64,000 nt of DNA, from assembly GCA_036320915.1 (NCBI GenBank), contig JAXBDG010000004.1, forward strand, positions 868,001-932,000, written 5' to 3'. The first letter of the stretch is position 1; each line of letters opens with the position of its first letter. The notes beneath the pieces were generated by a model. It saw only the letters and a list, made by a program, of their open reading frames with translations. It did not search any database and was not told the origin of the DNA. Both the position numbers and the translations under genes were made by a program. This DNA comes from Linnemannia elongata (lineage: Eukaryota > Mortierellomycota > Mortierellomycetes > Mortierellales > Mortierellaceae). Of this stretch, positions 1 through 10,926 are shown one piece after another.

Positions 1-552
1 TCGGGAGGTTCAGGATCAATTTCCTCACTGCTAGCTCAACAACTAGGGGGCAGCGGTGGTGGAAGTGGCTCGGCGACAACGGCGCTGGCCACCAACAGCC
101 CTCCTCGGCCAATGTTGTTGTCGTCTTCGCCCCACAAGATCGGAGTGTCGGTTGTTTCAGCGATGGGTACGACTGTGAGTGTCAGTAACACGACTGCGAC
201 TGGCACGTCAGTCTCTACACATGGCCACAGTCACGGACATGGACCGGGCAGCCCACAAGGAGGATCGTCGCCCAACCTTGGGTCGTCTTCGGGAATGTTT
301 GGGTCCTCATCGAGCGTGCCCGTTCACCCGAGTCGTCTTAGCACCAGCAGCAACCGGGATGACCTGGAGCAATTTGCAGTGTTTGCTACAGATGAGGATC
401 AGGAGGAAGAGGATCGAGAACAGCAGCGTCAGCGTCAACAACAACAGCAACAACAGCAGCAACAGCAGCAGCAGCAGTCGCATCGAGGTGGATTCAATAG
501 AACTTCATCCTCCACTTCTACCTGGCATGGCCATCCTGCTGGAGGCTTGTAA
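1..552 (+). CDS. 3' end of a low-complexity Ser/Gly/His/Gln-rich protein (partial)
   Basis: The reading frame is open from the first base of the window to a TAA at 550-552, giving the last 183 residues of a protein that starts outside the window. The visible part is entirely low complexity: Gly/Ser runs, a short HGHSHGHG patch, an acidic DEDQEEED block and then a Gln tract of about 16 residues encoded by mixed CAA/CAG codons at about 421-478. Such tails are common in fungal transcription or signalling proteins, but no domain is visible, so no function can be assigned. The mixture of CAA and CAG within the tract argues that the tract is coding. Poly(A) signal AATAAA lies at 624-629, 72 bases after the stop. 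I am fairly sure this is a coding 3' end and unsure of everything else. Confidence 0.7.
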   Translation, partial: SGGSGSISSLLAQQLGGSGGGSGSATTALATNSPPRPMLLSSSPHKIGVSVVSAMGTTVSVSNTTATGTSVSTHGHSHGHGPGSPQGGSSPNLGSSSGMFGSSSSVPVHPSRLSTSSNRDDLEQFAVFATDEDQEEEDREQQRQRQQQQQQQQQQQQQQSHRGGFNRTSSSTSTWHGHPAGGL

Positions 553-996
553 ATAGACACCCCTTTTTTCGCCAAGGTTTACTTTATCATTTTTTTTCTT
601 TTTTTTTTTCGGTTGTTTGCATCAATAAACATCCCCACCGGACACTCGAACGTTGTTGATCTTTACTTATCATCAAAGGGAATACCTTCCTTCACCCCAA
701 GAGAAGATGGATGTCCGACGAAAGGGTCGGTCCCTTTTCAGGCACCACCTTTGGTTCCTTAATAGCGCTTCAATCGTTCCGTGCCACAGTGCGTGTAGTC
801 TTCAGGTTTTCAGTGTATGATTGTGTGAAGGTCTTTGGGACTGGCGTATTCTCTCGCTCGTTGATTGATTGCGGTGGTGTGAAGTATCAGATCAGTCATA
901 AAATTCACACGCTCCGAATCACGATATTTCACCATTGGTTTCTCAGTCTCTCTTGTCTCTTCACTTTTCTCCTTCTCAACCCTTCATTCTCCCCAC
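553..996. other. Intergenic: 3' UTR of the partial gene and promoter of the first F-box gene
   Basis: It holds a T-rich tract at about 584-609, AATAAA at 624-629, and a CT-rich leader from about 940 up to the ATG at 997. No ORF here has coding character. Confidence 0.6.
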
Positions 997-2469
997 ATGC
1001 AACAACAACAACAACAGCGACATCCGCTCGAGATTCCCGAAACACTCGCCCTCGTTGGGTCCTTTCTTCACCTATGGAACCCCATCCATCCGTCCGTCGC
1101 CAGAGTTCGTTTCGAACCCAAGACCCTCGCAACCTGCATCCGGGTCTCCAAGCTTTGGCACAAGACTCTCTTGCCAATCCTATGGGCAGGGTACTGGTCA
1201 TACATTCCCGAGATGCGGGACATACCAGCAGCAATACTTCACCACAACAGTCATCACCTCAGGATTTTGTACTTGAGTCGATTTACTGTAGGAGATGTCG
1301 ACTTGACGCAAATCAACTGCACCAGCCTTCTTGACCTTGACATCTACGTGGAGGAAGCCGGGAAGGGATCAGGGGAAGGAGGAGGAGAAGGGGTAATACC
1401 ACTACTGCCCGTGAAGCAACTTCTCCGGTCGAACCGTCAACTCAGGACCCTAAACTGGACTGGAGTTGGAAACCCTTCGCCTTTGTTGGATGCCGATGAC
1501 TTTGCAGGACTTGTAGGTCTCAAGAACCTTACCGTGGACAATTGGGATGTCTCTAATGGACGACTGGGGATGGTCTTGAGAAACGTTGCAGGATCACTGA
1601 AGGAGCTTGCGATTGAGAGGATGTACAACGTCGAGCCGATGTTCCTCAATTCTGAAGAGTTCATGCTGGACCGACTTGAGTCGCTTGTATGGGTAGGTGG
1701 TGAAGGTGACAACGGAGATAAATCTCTGTCAGACTTAGTCAAACGGAGTCCCAGGCTCAAGACGCTTGTGTCATTTGCGAAGCACAGTGACGGAGGTTTA
1801 CGACGTCTTGCCGAAACTCTCGGAACCTCTTGTCCTGACTTTGAGTCCCTGGAGCTTCATGAAGTCCTGCAGACCCAGGAACTGGAGACTCTCATCCGAT
1901 ACTGTTCACCCGGTCGACCTCAACTTCGTAAGCTACGCTTTGCGGTCCAGAGTCTAGAGGACGGCGATTATCAAGGCCTTGTTGCAGCCATTCTCCGACA
2001 CGCTTCGACACTGGAAGTTGTTAAAATTTACAGGAGCAAGCATGGCATGGACACGTCTGTGTGTCTTCGCCTGTTGACCGAGTGTCCTAGACTGACACAC
2101 TTTGCTTTTTTCGCAACGCATCCTCCTTTCGATCTGGACTTTCTGGAGAGGTTGAAACAACAGGATCGACAGCATCAACAGGCGGCATGGGGGTGTCGAG
2201 AGACGTTACAGGAGTTGAGACTGGATCTTGGGTTCATTTATTTGAACCGACGACAGACGGATACAGAGAGAGAAGAGAAAGAGGAGATACTTTCTAAGAT
2301 GGGGTGGAAGATTGTTAATAAGGATGAGGAGGATGATGAACCGATCGATGGGGTTAGAATGAAGGAGGCTCTTGAGTTTGTTTGTTTGCAGAGGTTGGAA
2401 GGATTGCAGCTGTTGATATTGAACCAGATCAAGTTTCGGCGTGTTCCCTTTGTAGGTCCATGCATTTAG
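997..2469 (+). CDS. F-box-like/leucine-rich repeat protein, tandem copy 1
   Basis: This is a single-exon gene for 490 residues. It opens with a short Gln run, then an F-box-like helix set (about residues 9-70: HPLEIPETLALVGSFL, then a WHKTLLPILW-type block) that would bind SKP1. Irregular leucine-rich repeats fill the rest, as in SCF substrate receptors. The likely role is choosing targets for ubiquitination by an SCF ligase; the target is unknown. It is the upstream member of a tandem pair. The next gene matches it throughout, for example in the GRLGMVL/GRLDMVL and AGSLK blocks and the C-terminal LQLLILNQIKF/LEVLILDEVEF segment. The ATG at 997 follows a CT-rich leader and begins just before the conserved domain. 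AATAAA at 2492-2497 lies 22 bases past the TAG stop. F-box identity rests on pattern recognition, not a profile search. Confidence 0.85.
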   Translation: MQQQQQQRHPLEIPETLALVGSFLHLWNPIHPSVARVRFEPKTLATCIRVSKLWHKTLLPILWAGYWSYIPEMRDIPAAILHHNSHHLRILYLSRFTVGDVDLTQINCTSLLDLDIYVEEAGKGSGEGGGEGVIPLLPVKQLLRSNRQLRTLNWTGVGNPSPLLDADDFAGLVGLKNLTVDNWDVSNGRLGMVLRNVAGSLKELAIERMYNVEPMFLNSEEFMLDRLESLVWVGGEGDNGDKSLSDLVKRSPRLKTLVSFAKHSDGGLRRLAETLGTSCPDFESLELHEVLQTQELETLIRYCSPGRPQLRKLRFAVQSLEDGDYQGLVAAILRHASTLEVVKIYRSKHGMDTSVCLRLLTECPRLTHFAFFATHPPFDLDFLERLKQQDRQHQQAAWGCRETLQELRLDLGFIYLNRRQTDTEREEKEEILSKMGWKIVNKDEEDDEPIDGVRMKEALEFVCLQRLEGLQLLILNQIKFRRVPFVGPCI

Positions 2470-2819
2470 TTAATGATAGAGAGACTCGAACAATAAAAAA
2501 TAAATCCTGAATTAAAAGTACGAAAGTGTTTATACGGACAAAGATTACCTTTCTTGTAGGGCGCGATTCGACGCCCCATCACCAACGCCATCACTTTGTT
2601 TCTGAGATAATTGTTCCAGGCACCAACGACCGTTGGGTTGATAGTCCGATGGTTGCAGTCGCACTTTGCAACGAGACGACGAAGGTTTATGTGATCAAAT
2701 GTCGATTGATTATACGCTCCTTTTTTTATATATATATATTTTGTACCCGCTCGTTTTTTTTTTCTTGTTCGCCATCTCTCTTCTTCCTCCCCCCCACACT
2801 CATTACGTTTTCCTCCGCA
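2470..2819. other. Spacer between tandem F-box genes
   Basis: It holds the poly(A) signal of copy 1 and a TATA-like element and CT-rich leader for copy 2. The frame of copy 2 stays open upstream to 2526, but without an ATG and without family similarity, so I read it as non-coding. Confidence 0.6.
2727..2740 (+). promoter_or_regulatory. TATA-like element of tandem copy 2
   Basis: An alternating TA run lies about 80 bases before the ATG at 2820 and is followed by a T- and C-rich leader. The placement suits a fungal TATA box; function is inferred. Confidence 0.45.
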
Positions 2820-4601
2820 ATGCAACCACACCCACTCGACATTCCAGAAATCCTTGCCGTCATCGGCTCATTCCTTCCCCTCTGGGTAGACCCTACCCCC
2901 AAACCCACCTGCAAACGCAAGCGCAACCCCAAACGCAACCCCAAACGCCCTCCAGACATAAACGACCTAGTCTTCAAACCCAAAACCATCCTCACCTGCC
3001 TCCTCGTCTCAAAGCTCTGGTACAAGACACTATTACCCGTCCTGTGGTACAGCTATAGGTCAGGATTCATGGACGAGGTGCCTGATGCTGTTATCCGTCG
3101 GAATAGCCCGCATTTCAGGATCTTGAGTATCCTGCAGTGGTCACAGTGGTCATATCGGTGTTTTAATTTTGCGTGTTTTGAGTGCACTAAGCTTGTGGAG
3201 TTGGATATTTATTTGGATGAAGGCGGTAGTGGTGGTGGCGGTGGATCGGTAGAACAGGACGCAGATAAGGAAGAGGATGGTGGGCATGAAGAGACTGGGG
3301 TAGCTTCAGAATCAAGCACAAGACAAAAAGGAACAAGAACAGGAGAAGGTCATGAAAGCCGAGCAGTTGTGCCTCTACCGGACGCAAAGCGACTTCTTCG
3401 GACGAACCCACGACTCAAGCGTCTTTCCTGGACCGGACCCGTTCGCTCTACGACCGCATTGGATGTCGAAGAGCTTGTTGGACTCACAGGACTGGAGGAC
3501 CTTAGTTTGGACCGCTGGGATTGTTCTGACGGACGACTAGATATGGTCTTGAAGAGCGTTGCAGGATCGTTGAAGGTGCTTAATATTGGCTGGATCTGCG
3601 GTGTTGAAACGGGACTCTCCTCGGCACCACTATCACCAATATCGTCGCCATCATCATCGTCATCATCATCATCATCACCAGCAACAATAACAACAGCAGC
3701 AACGGCACGGCAATCGTTACGGGAGAAAATCCGCAACGGCATGGGCAATGGACACAGCAATACAACAGACGAATTCTGGATGCTACCCCAACTAGAAGAC
3801 CTTGTATGGTCCGGCGGCGAACTGGACGACGAGTATCTTTCGGAACTGGTCAAGCGATGTCCCAAGCTCAAGAGCGTGACCCTTTATGTGAATCACGGCG
3901 GATGGGACTTTGATCGCCTGGCCGCCAGTCTGGGAAGCTACTGCCCAGAGATCGAAACACTCGATATCAATCCAGTCATCGAGACATATGAAGTCGAGGC
4001 CATGATCCGTCACTGTTCACCCAACCGGCCTCAGCTACGTAAGCTCCGGATTGCGGTCAATGGGCCCAATGAGCTCGGTCTGGTCTCAGCGATCCTCTTG
4101 CATGCGTCGACACTGGAGGAATTTGATATTTACCGGACGCAGGATGAGATGGATGGACCGCTGTATTTGCGGTTGCTTGTTGCGTGCTCGAGGTTGACAC
4201 GGCTCGCATTCTTTTCGAGGGCGGCTCCTTTTGATGTGGAGTTTTTGGAGACTTTGAAACAGGAGCGATGGGGGTGTTGTGAGACGTTGCGGGAGTTGAG
4301 ACTGGATTTGGGGTTCTTTCACAAGTATCGGAGGCAGACTCGGGCTGAGAGATTAGAGACGAAGGCGTTACTTTCTGAGGTGGGTGGATGGGTGGAGGTG
4401 ATGGCTGTTGAAGAAGAGAATGGTGGAGGTGGTGGTGATGATAATGATGAATATGAGGTTGAGCCGTTTGATATGATCAAGTTGAGGCAGGTTCTTGAGT
4501 TGGTACAGTTGCAGGAATTGAAGGAACTTGAGGTGTTGATTTTGGATGAGGTTGAGTTTTGGAGGAATCGTCCTTTATCCCAGCAATGTGCAATTGAATA
4601 A
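2820..4601 (+). CDS. F-box-like/leucine-rich repeat protein, tandem copy 2
   Basis: This single-exon gene encodes 593 residues. The ATG at 2820 begins MQPHPLDIPEIL, which aligns with the start of copy 1. The F-box-like region spans about residues 1-80 with the SKLWYKTLLPVLW block, and leucine-rich repeats follow. The expected role is SCF substrate receptor. Relative to copy 1 it carries three extra low-complexity inserts: a basic KRKRNPKRNPKR stretch near residue 30, a Gly/Glu-rich acidic stretch around residues 135-180, and a Ser run around residues 272-300 encoded by a TCA/TCG microsatellite at 3640-3677. These lie between repeats and look like replication-slippage insertions in a duplicated gene. 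The poly(A) signal AATAAA at 4597-4602 overlaps the TAA stop at 4599-4601. The substrate is unknown. Confidence 0.85.
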   Translation: MQPHPLDIPEILAVIGSFLPLWVDPTPKPTCKRKRNPKRNPKRPPDINDLVFKPKTILTCLLVSKLWYKTLLPVLWYSYRSGFMDEVPDAVIRRNSPHFRILSILQWSQWSYRCFNFACFECTKLVELDIYLDEGGSGGGGGSVEQDADKEEDGGHEETGVASESSTRQKGTRTGEGHESRAVVPLPDAKRLLRTNPRLKRLSWTGPVRSTTALDVEELVGLTGLEDLSLDRWDCSDGRLDMVLKSVAGSLKVLNIGWICGVETGLSSAPLSPISSPSSSSSSSSSPATITTAATARQSLREKIRNGMGNGHSNTTDEFWMLPQLEDLVWSGGELDDEYLSELVKRCPKLKSVTLYVNHGGWDFDRLAASLGSYCPEIETLDINPVIETYEVEAMIRHCSPNRPQLRKLRIAVNGPNELGLVSAILLHASTLEEFDIYRTQDEMDGPLYLRLLVACSRLTRLAFFSRAAPFDVEFLETLKQERWGCCETLRELRLDLGFFHKYRRQTRAERLETKALLSEVGGWVEVMAVEEENGGGGGDDNDEYEVEPFDMIKLRQVLELVQLQELKELEVLILDEVEFWRNRPLSQQCAIE

Positions 4602-5863
4602 AAGATGTAAAATATGTGGGCGTGGTTCACCGTTTGGAGAGTGATACATGAAAAAAGGGGAGCAAGAAAGGGTCAGGCGACAGGAAGACAAGCGAAAGAG
4701 AGAGAGAGAGAGGGAAAGAGAGAGAGGGGGAGAGAGACAAAGTAAACGCGTCCTGTCCCCTGGAATGATCGTTGGGGAATGTATCAAAAGAAATAAAAGA
4801 AAAAAAAATCGGGCCAATGAGAGACAGCCAAGATGGGAACTCTTGCTGCCCGCTCGGGCCGGACACAGCAAAGTCGCATGACCAAACGAATATCCTGGGT
4901 TCACTTCCCTTCCCCCTCTTCGGTTCTCATTATGTAATGGATACAACCTCAGAAGGAATGCTATGGCACTGCAACACGCATTCAAGGTTTTTTTGGAGTC
5001 ACGATTTTGTAAGAACTGCTGCTTCTGTTGCTGCTGGATAAGCCCATCCACGTCATATGTTAATAATCTGGTAGGTTGTCGAATGTTCTAATACAGTAAT
5101 GAGTAACGACTATGACAACATTTTATGTGCGGTGGTGCTGCGTCTTGGCTTGAGTATATACCTTTCCTTAAGAAGGGTGGTGCTAATTTTGTTACGAAGA
5201 TTGCTCATGACTACTGCGTGACCAAATCCTCTTTCGCTTTGCTCACCATGGGGTTCGTTTCCATTTTGTGAGCTCATAAAAATGGTATTATCTCGGTTTA
5301 TTTGACATGATGAGGATGACGAGTAGAGGGACACGCACACACGCACACATTCGTACACAAGTTCATACACAAGTCCCTTGCTGTTTGAGCTTTGAAGAAG
5401 GGAAGACAAAAGACAGACAGTAAAGTGAAGTGACATGACACAATGACAAACGAGCTCAATTTGATAACAAAAGGAAAAGAGAAGCATTGCCCCCCCTCGG
5501 TTTATTGGAAAAAGTAGTTTACAGAAAAATACAAGGCTACATTGGTAAGCCGAAAGATAAAAAAAAAAAAAAGGAGTAACAGAAAAGAGTGGGGAGTTGT
5601 TTGCAACTGACGATTGCTTGTTGTTTTGTTTTGTTTGTGGAGAGGGCACCGTTTTGTTGTTTGTTGCATAGCTGTCGTGGTCGTGTGGGAGTAAAAAAAA
5701 TCATCAATTTCGCGGCCGAGTGGTGTTGCCGAGCAAAGGTAAAAGGTGAAACCATCGTCGGTTATCGATTGCTGTCGTCGTTACTCCAGCTTCAACCCTT
5801 CTTCGTCAATCCTGCTTGCTGTTGCTGGCTGCCACTCTCGGCTAAGTATCGTGCAGCCGGCTT
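4602..5863. other. Intergenic region with GA microsatellite
   Basis: It contains a GA-rich simple repeat at 4696-4738, and an A-run plus TTTATT (AATAAA on the minus strand) near 5500, which could end the minus-strand transcript of the small gene at 5864-6088. Frames are open only through simple sequence. I see no gene. Confidence 0.55.
4696..4738. repeat. GA-rich microsatellite
   Basis: Imperfect GA dinucleotide repeat interrupted by GGGAAA and GGGGG, lying between tandem copy 2 and the next gene. Confidence 0.8.
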
Positions 5864-6088
5864 TTAGAAAACGCGGGCTTGGACAGAGGGGACAGAGGGT
5901 TTGGCGGTGGCGTTGAGGGGGTTAGCCTTGCCGATGATGGACATGATTTTGGCCATGGCGTTCTCTTGGGCGGCGGGGCGAACGAGGGGGACCCTGTGTC
6001 TGTGAGCTGCGGTAGGGATGTTGTAGTTGTTGCGAGTGCTTCTGGGGAAGAAGGTGCGGTAGTAGGTGAGTCTTGGCTTTTGGAACAT
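5864..6088 (-). CDS. Small basic protein, possibly mitochondrial (74 aa)
   Basis: The minus-strand frame from ATG at 6088 to TAA at 5864 encodes 74 residues. The first 35 residues contain eight Arg/Lys, several hydroxyl residues and no Asp or Glu (MFQKPRLTYYRTFFPRSTRN), which is how mitochondrial presequences look. The rest holds an AMAKIMSIIG helix-like patch. Codons are strongly biased to C-ending triplets, as in the well-expressed genes of this window, and the ATG follows a CA/CT-rich leader with ACC directly before it. I do not recognise the family. It diverges from the EST1/SMG7-type gene, so 6089-6722 may be a shared promoter. A real gene is more likely than not, but a short chance ORF cannot be excluded. 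Confidence 0.55.
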   Translation of the reverse strand: MFQKPRLTYYRTFFPRSTRNNYNIPTAAHRHRVPLVRPAAQENAMAKIMSIIGKANPLNATAKPSVPSVQARVF

Positions 6089-6722
6089 GGTGTTGTGAGT
6101 TTGTTAGGGTATGAGTATGGGTGTGAGTGTGAGTGTGGGAGCGAGCGAGTGAGTGAGTGCGAGGTTGGGAAAGAAAGATGTGGAAACAAAGAATGACAGC
6201 GAACGGTCTTTAAGTAATTTTCGCAATGTATCAGTCGTGCGCTTTGCCCTTCACTGCTCCGCAGTATTTGCGATTAGCAATTTGCTTGGACACGTGAGGG
6301 AAGTCTGTTTTTTGACTTTTGGACGTTCGTTTGCGAAAAGTATGGAAAAGGCAAAATGCGGGATCATCTTTAGCTTTTGTTGTTGTTCTTCTTCTTTGCC
6401 TTCTCCCATCCTTCCTTCCTCTCTCTCTGGTCACCCCTTCCTTCTTCTTCTCTCTTCACCCTTTGTCCTTTTCCTTCTCTTTGTTCTTGTTCTTCAACAA
6501 ACAAAGGAATCGACAACGTTTCTTGCCTTTCCCCCCTGGTTTACTGTCTGACCTATTCACTTATCGTCACTCAACTGCCAATCAGCAAGAAAACCCTTTC
6601 CTACCCCAACAAACAACCCAAAACAAAAATAACAACAACAACAAAAAAAAAAATACACCCGAATCCCCAGGAACCGACTACCCAAAGAGGAAAAAAAGAG
6701 CTGAACAGGAAGAGTACCTCAG
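6089..6722. promoter_or_regulatory. Divergent promoter region
   Basis: 634 bases separate two start codons pointing away from each other. The stretch has CT-rich tracts on both sides (CA/CT-rich on the minus strand near 6100-6180, CT- then CAA-rich on the plus strand near 6370-6650), which match transcript leaders. No consensus TATA is obvious. Confidence 0.5.
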
Positions 6723-9700
6723 ATGACTGAAGATCCCCAGGCTCTGTGGTTGGAGCTGTATAAGTATGTCTACAACACTCTCCCCTACAACTAAAAACGA
6801 CAATCACAACAAACACTCCTTTTTTTCTCCATGCCCAGGAGAATCAATACAACAACAGCAACAATCACATATGAGGATGATAACGAGGAGACGAGGAGAC
6901 GTACCTGTCAAAAAAAAAAAAAAAGTTTCAATGCCAACCATTCAGCACCGTTTCCTCGCTTTATGAATCGGGACAACTCACACCTGTTGATTTGACAAAC
7001 CCCTTCTTAACACTGTTTTCTCCACCGTTTCCTCAATAGGTCAACCCAGGCACAGGAGAAGAACCTGAAGGAACTATTGCATCATAAAGGAGTGCAGTCA
7101 GTCACTAGCGCTAGAGACAGGTAATGGCACCATTGCAAATGCAAATGCAAATGCAAAAAAAAACTCTTACTCTTGTTACGTTCCTTTTACCATTACTTTC
7201 TTGCGCAGATACTTGGCATGAAAAACAAAAAGAGACGAAGAAAGAGGGGAAGGACTGCGCGTATCTACTTCCGATTCACACCAATGGCGCACCATTGTTT
7301 AGCTGGTTTCGTTCATTGTATTGACTAATCGAGATGTTATCTCTTTTTTTTTGGTTTGTTTTCTTTTTCCTACTAGACTGCGGGAGGATTATGAACGTTT
7401 GATTCTGACGGACATTGTGCTCGCGCATTCCAAGGAGATCGAGTCAGCACTCTGGAAGCATGTCTTTTACGTCGTCATCGACGGCTACCGGCGCAAACTG
7501 GCCATGCTTAGTCGTCCTGACGAAGCCAACGAGCTTTCAAACCAGCAGCAGCAGCAGCAAGGACGACGAGGAGGCGGAGGCGGACGAGGTAATGAAGGTG
7601 GTCGTGGGGGAAATCGTGATAATGGGAGATCTCGCCCTCATGGTACCCGTGGCAACAAACCAGCGGTTCCCTCGGTTGAATATCGAAAGGTGTCGACTAA
7701 ATTCAGGGCATTCATTCAGGAGGCGACCGGATTCTATCATCGGCTCATTCAGAACTTGGCGTCTTGCTATGACTTGAACGAGTCTGGTCACAGTATGCAT
7801 GCGGTCCCTATTGGAGGTATGGAGCTACAGGACATTTTCTTTTTCTTTTTGCCAATTAGCGCCACTAAAATGAGTCCGTTAAAAGCAAACAAACAAAAAA
7901 AATTAGGATGCTAACTGCCGTTGTTTTCTTCCGTTCTTTATTCACCATTCTGGCTACTAGACAAGCGTCCATTGTCGGATATTACAGATGCCGCCCGAGA
8001 CAGCGCCACCAGCAGCTGCCACAAGTGCTATGTCTACTTGGGAGATCTCTGTAAGGACAGACATAATACCACAGACGATATTGATATTTACCTGGACAAG
8101 GACTTACGTTTGCTTGTTGTGATCGTGATCCCTGTACAGGACAATTATGCATAATGCATCGATGTTTAACCAACCATCTATTGAATTCACCATAAATAGC
8201 TCGCTATCGTCAGACATTCAACGATTCCTTCAAGAAGAATTGGTCCGCTGCACGTGATTATTACAACGAAGCCAGGAACATGCTCCCCTCGAGCGGAAAC
8301 CCTTACAACCAGCTCGCAGTCGTTGCAACATTCACTCCCAACAACTTTTTGGCGCTCTACTTTTACTACCGCAGTTTGGCTGTTTCACTTCCCTTCATGA
8401 CGGCTCGCAACAACATCAAGGTCCTGATTCAAAAGATCGCTTCTGACCCTGAGAAAGGCAAAAAGTTTGTGAAGGATGAGCGCTACACGGATCGTCAGGC
8501 AATCAACTCGAAGGATTCTGCCCAGCTGGATGACTTTTTGTTGAGGTTCATCTTGTTGCACGGTGCGCTCTTCATGCGTTCAGCCGAGGAAGTTGATCAC
8601 GATGTGATGGGCGATACGCTGGAGCGCTTGTTCGTTGCGCGTTTACTGGAGCCAGATTTGTTGCTAAAGATCCAGATTATCAACATGGCGAGCCTCTACA
8701 CCATGACCTACATCCCCCTTCAGGACGACAACTCAGCTGCGTATCCTCAGCAGGAGATTGAGTCAGAGAGGAAAGCGTTGCAGTTGATTTTGACTTGCTT
8801 TGCTACCGTTTTGCAACACGCGACTACTGAACTGGAGAACCACAGGAACGGAGACCACAAGAAGAACGGACGCCCCATTGACTTTTTGCCCTCGAATGTT
8901 CATCGCTCGATGCCGACTTTGAGACTTTCGCTGAAATGGATGCAGGTCAACATTCACCATGTCAAGCGACTTTCGGAGGGCTTTTCTGATGCCGAAACAG
9001 AGAACCGATTCCATCTGCGGCAGATTTGGGAAGACCTCTCGACATTTTTGAACTTGCTCGTGCAAGCCTTCCCCTATACGGAGGGTGCGATCTTTTGTCG
9101 TGATGTGCTCAAGGAGGACGACGAGTTAAGGGGTTTTGCTGCGCTTAAGAGAACCATTGACGAGCGCCCCCTGTCGATCATTCCACCCAGCAGGATCAGC
9201 CCCAAAGCAGAAATGCAGATGCGTGTGGGCGATATGTTCCACGATGCCCTTAGCCTCGCCAAGATGGACTGGCCGGAGTTTTACGGAAAAGTCATTGAGG
9301 ACGAGGACGACATGCAGACTGTTCGATTTTCTGTTGAGCGTGACGAAGACGGCGATTCGACTGCTAGCGCCGTTCAGTCCAACCTGAAAGATTCTGCCGA
9401 GGAGGATTATGATGAAGAGGTTGATGATGGAGAGGATGGCGCCAGAGAGGATGAAGACAGAGAGGAGAGCGATTACGAGCGCAAAGAGGAGGATGAGGAT
9501 ATGAATCCGTTCCACATCCGCAGGACATCGGTTTCAAAAGTGCAGAACACCCATCGTGATCAGGATATCGATCAGCGCCAGGCTGTCGCTGCTCTGCTCT
9601 CGGACGATGACAATGACCTCTCGCTTATTGTTGGCCAGGACGATGACGAGGAGGATGACGAGGAGGATGATGCGGAGGAAGTTGTTTTGTTCAAGGGACG

Positions 9701-10337
9701 CAGCAGCACTATTGGCGGCAAGCCAACTCCCAAGCCAGCCCACCTGAAGACCAGCACTGGTGTCATTGGAGCAGGAAGGCGTGCGTCTATGTCTCCCACA
9801 GGATCAAACCAGTCGTCCCCTGGCTTGGACATGAGCGGATCTTCATCTAAATTTGGATCGCCGGGAGAGATGCGCATGAACCCCTCGCCCACAGTCGACA
9901 GTCTTTTCGGCAGATTTCAGTTTGGCGTGGCGGACGATTGGCGCCACTCGATCAATTCACTCCGCACCTCGCGCACTACGGATGGCATTAACGGCAGTAC
10001 CACTTGGGGTGGGCTTTCGTCGAGTGCCTTGGGAAATGGCATGATCTCACCTACTTCGTATGAGCCTCGGGATGCGAACGCGCTTGCAGGATTCACATCT
10101 ATTCCGACTCAAGGACTTTCAGGAATCTCCCTTCCGACCAGCCCTATGGCTGCCAGCCCCTCTGGATTCAGTGACGATCCTGTTTTCCAGCAATATCAGA
10201 AGCAGCCTCGCCATGTTCCTCAGGTGCGACCCAAGTACCAGTACCAGCCTCAGGCGTCGCAGCAACCCCAGCACCGCTACTCGCAGCGGGACAGGAATGG
10301 CAGTCCACAGGCCATGGGAGATGGCGATTGGCGATGA
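6723..10337 (+). CDS. EST1/SMG7/EBS1-family protein
   Basis: Five exons join in frame: 6723-6763, 7040-7120, 7377-7816, 7961-8050 and 8200-10337, giving 929 residues. Donors are gtatgt, gtaatg, gtatgg and gtaagg; acceptors are all TAG. The N-terminus holds the 14-3-3-like TPR fold of EST1/SMG5-7 proteins. The key blocks are LREDYERLILTD with SKEIESALWKHVFY (exon 3), CYVYLGDLSRYRQTF (about residues 207-222, created by joining exons 4 and 5) and SGNPYNQLAVVATF (about 248-262). In SMG7 this fold binds phosphorylated UPF1 in nonsense-mediated decay; in yeast Est1 it serves telomerase. Residues from about 615 to 715 are strongly acidic and the remainder is Ser/Pro/Gln-rich and disordered. No PIN nuclease domain is visible, which separates it from SMG6. 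SMG7/EBS1-like is the best guess; the telomeric alternative remains. Confidence 0.9.
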
Positions 10338-10888
10338 AGAAGGAGAAGCATTGCTCGGCTGCAAGCGCGAGCAAACTTTATCTGGCAACAACCACTACTC
10401 GCACCTGTTATTATTTCAGAGTGACGAATGACAGACGCTACACCCCCCGTGAGAACCCCCCAGCCATTCCACCATCCACCACCGACTACCAAAAAACAAC
10501 AAACAACAACCCAGCACAGTGGAGCTTCGAGGCATGTTTAGAGTGAGAGGCGATTTGGATCAACCATCAACTTCAGAGACGACGCAAGGCAAGCAGCAAA
10601 GCGACGACCCAGATTTACCGCCCAACCGACCGACACTCCTCTCTGCCTTCTCGAAGCAGGATTTTTCATACTTTTTTTCATGCAACAAAAAATCACCTAC
10701 AGCAGGCGCAAATGCATTCTTCTCCCCATGTGCGTTCTGTTGCCCCTCCTATGTCTACATCTCCCAAAAAAAATGAGAATAACAAGAAAACAACAAAAAA
10801 AAAAATGCGTCCTAGCACAACAACGCTTTTCAATGCACGCACCCGTTTCGAGTGTGTTGCAGTTTCTCAGGAACAGCCTTGCATCTCA

Positions 10889-10890
<2 letters not shown>

Positions 10891-10923
<33 letters not shown>
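10891..10923. repeat. T33 homopolymer
   Basis: Uninterrupted run of 33 T. Length in the real genome may vary, and an assembly error is possible. Confidence 0.85.

Positions 10924-10926
<3 letters not shown>

Noticed and set aside
2526..2819. N-terminal extension of the second tandem F-box gene
   Set aside because: The extension begins with GTG, crosses the TATA-like element and has no match in copy 1, whereas the ATG at 2820 matches the family start.
8051..8199. Readthrough continuation of EST1/SMG7 exon 4
   Set aside because: The gtaagg donor and TAG acceptor join GDLS to RYRQTF in the family frame, so the stretch is an intron.
6723..10337. SMG6 identity for the EST1-family gene
   Set aside because: No PIN nuclease domain; the C-terminus is acidic and Ser/Pro/Gln-rich.
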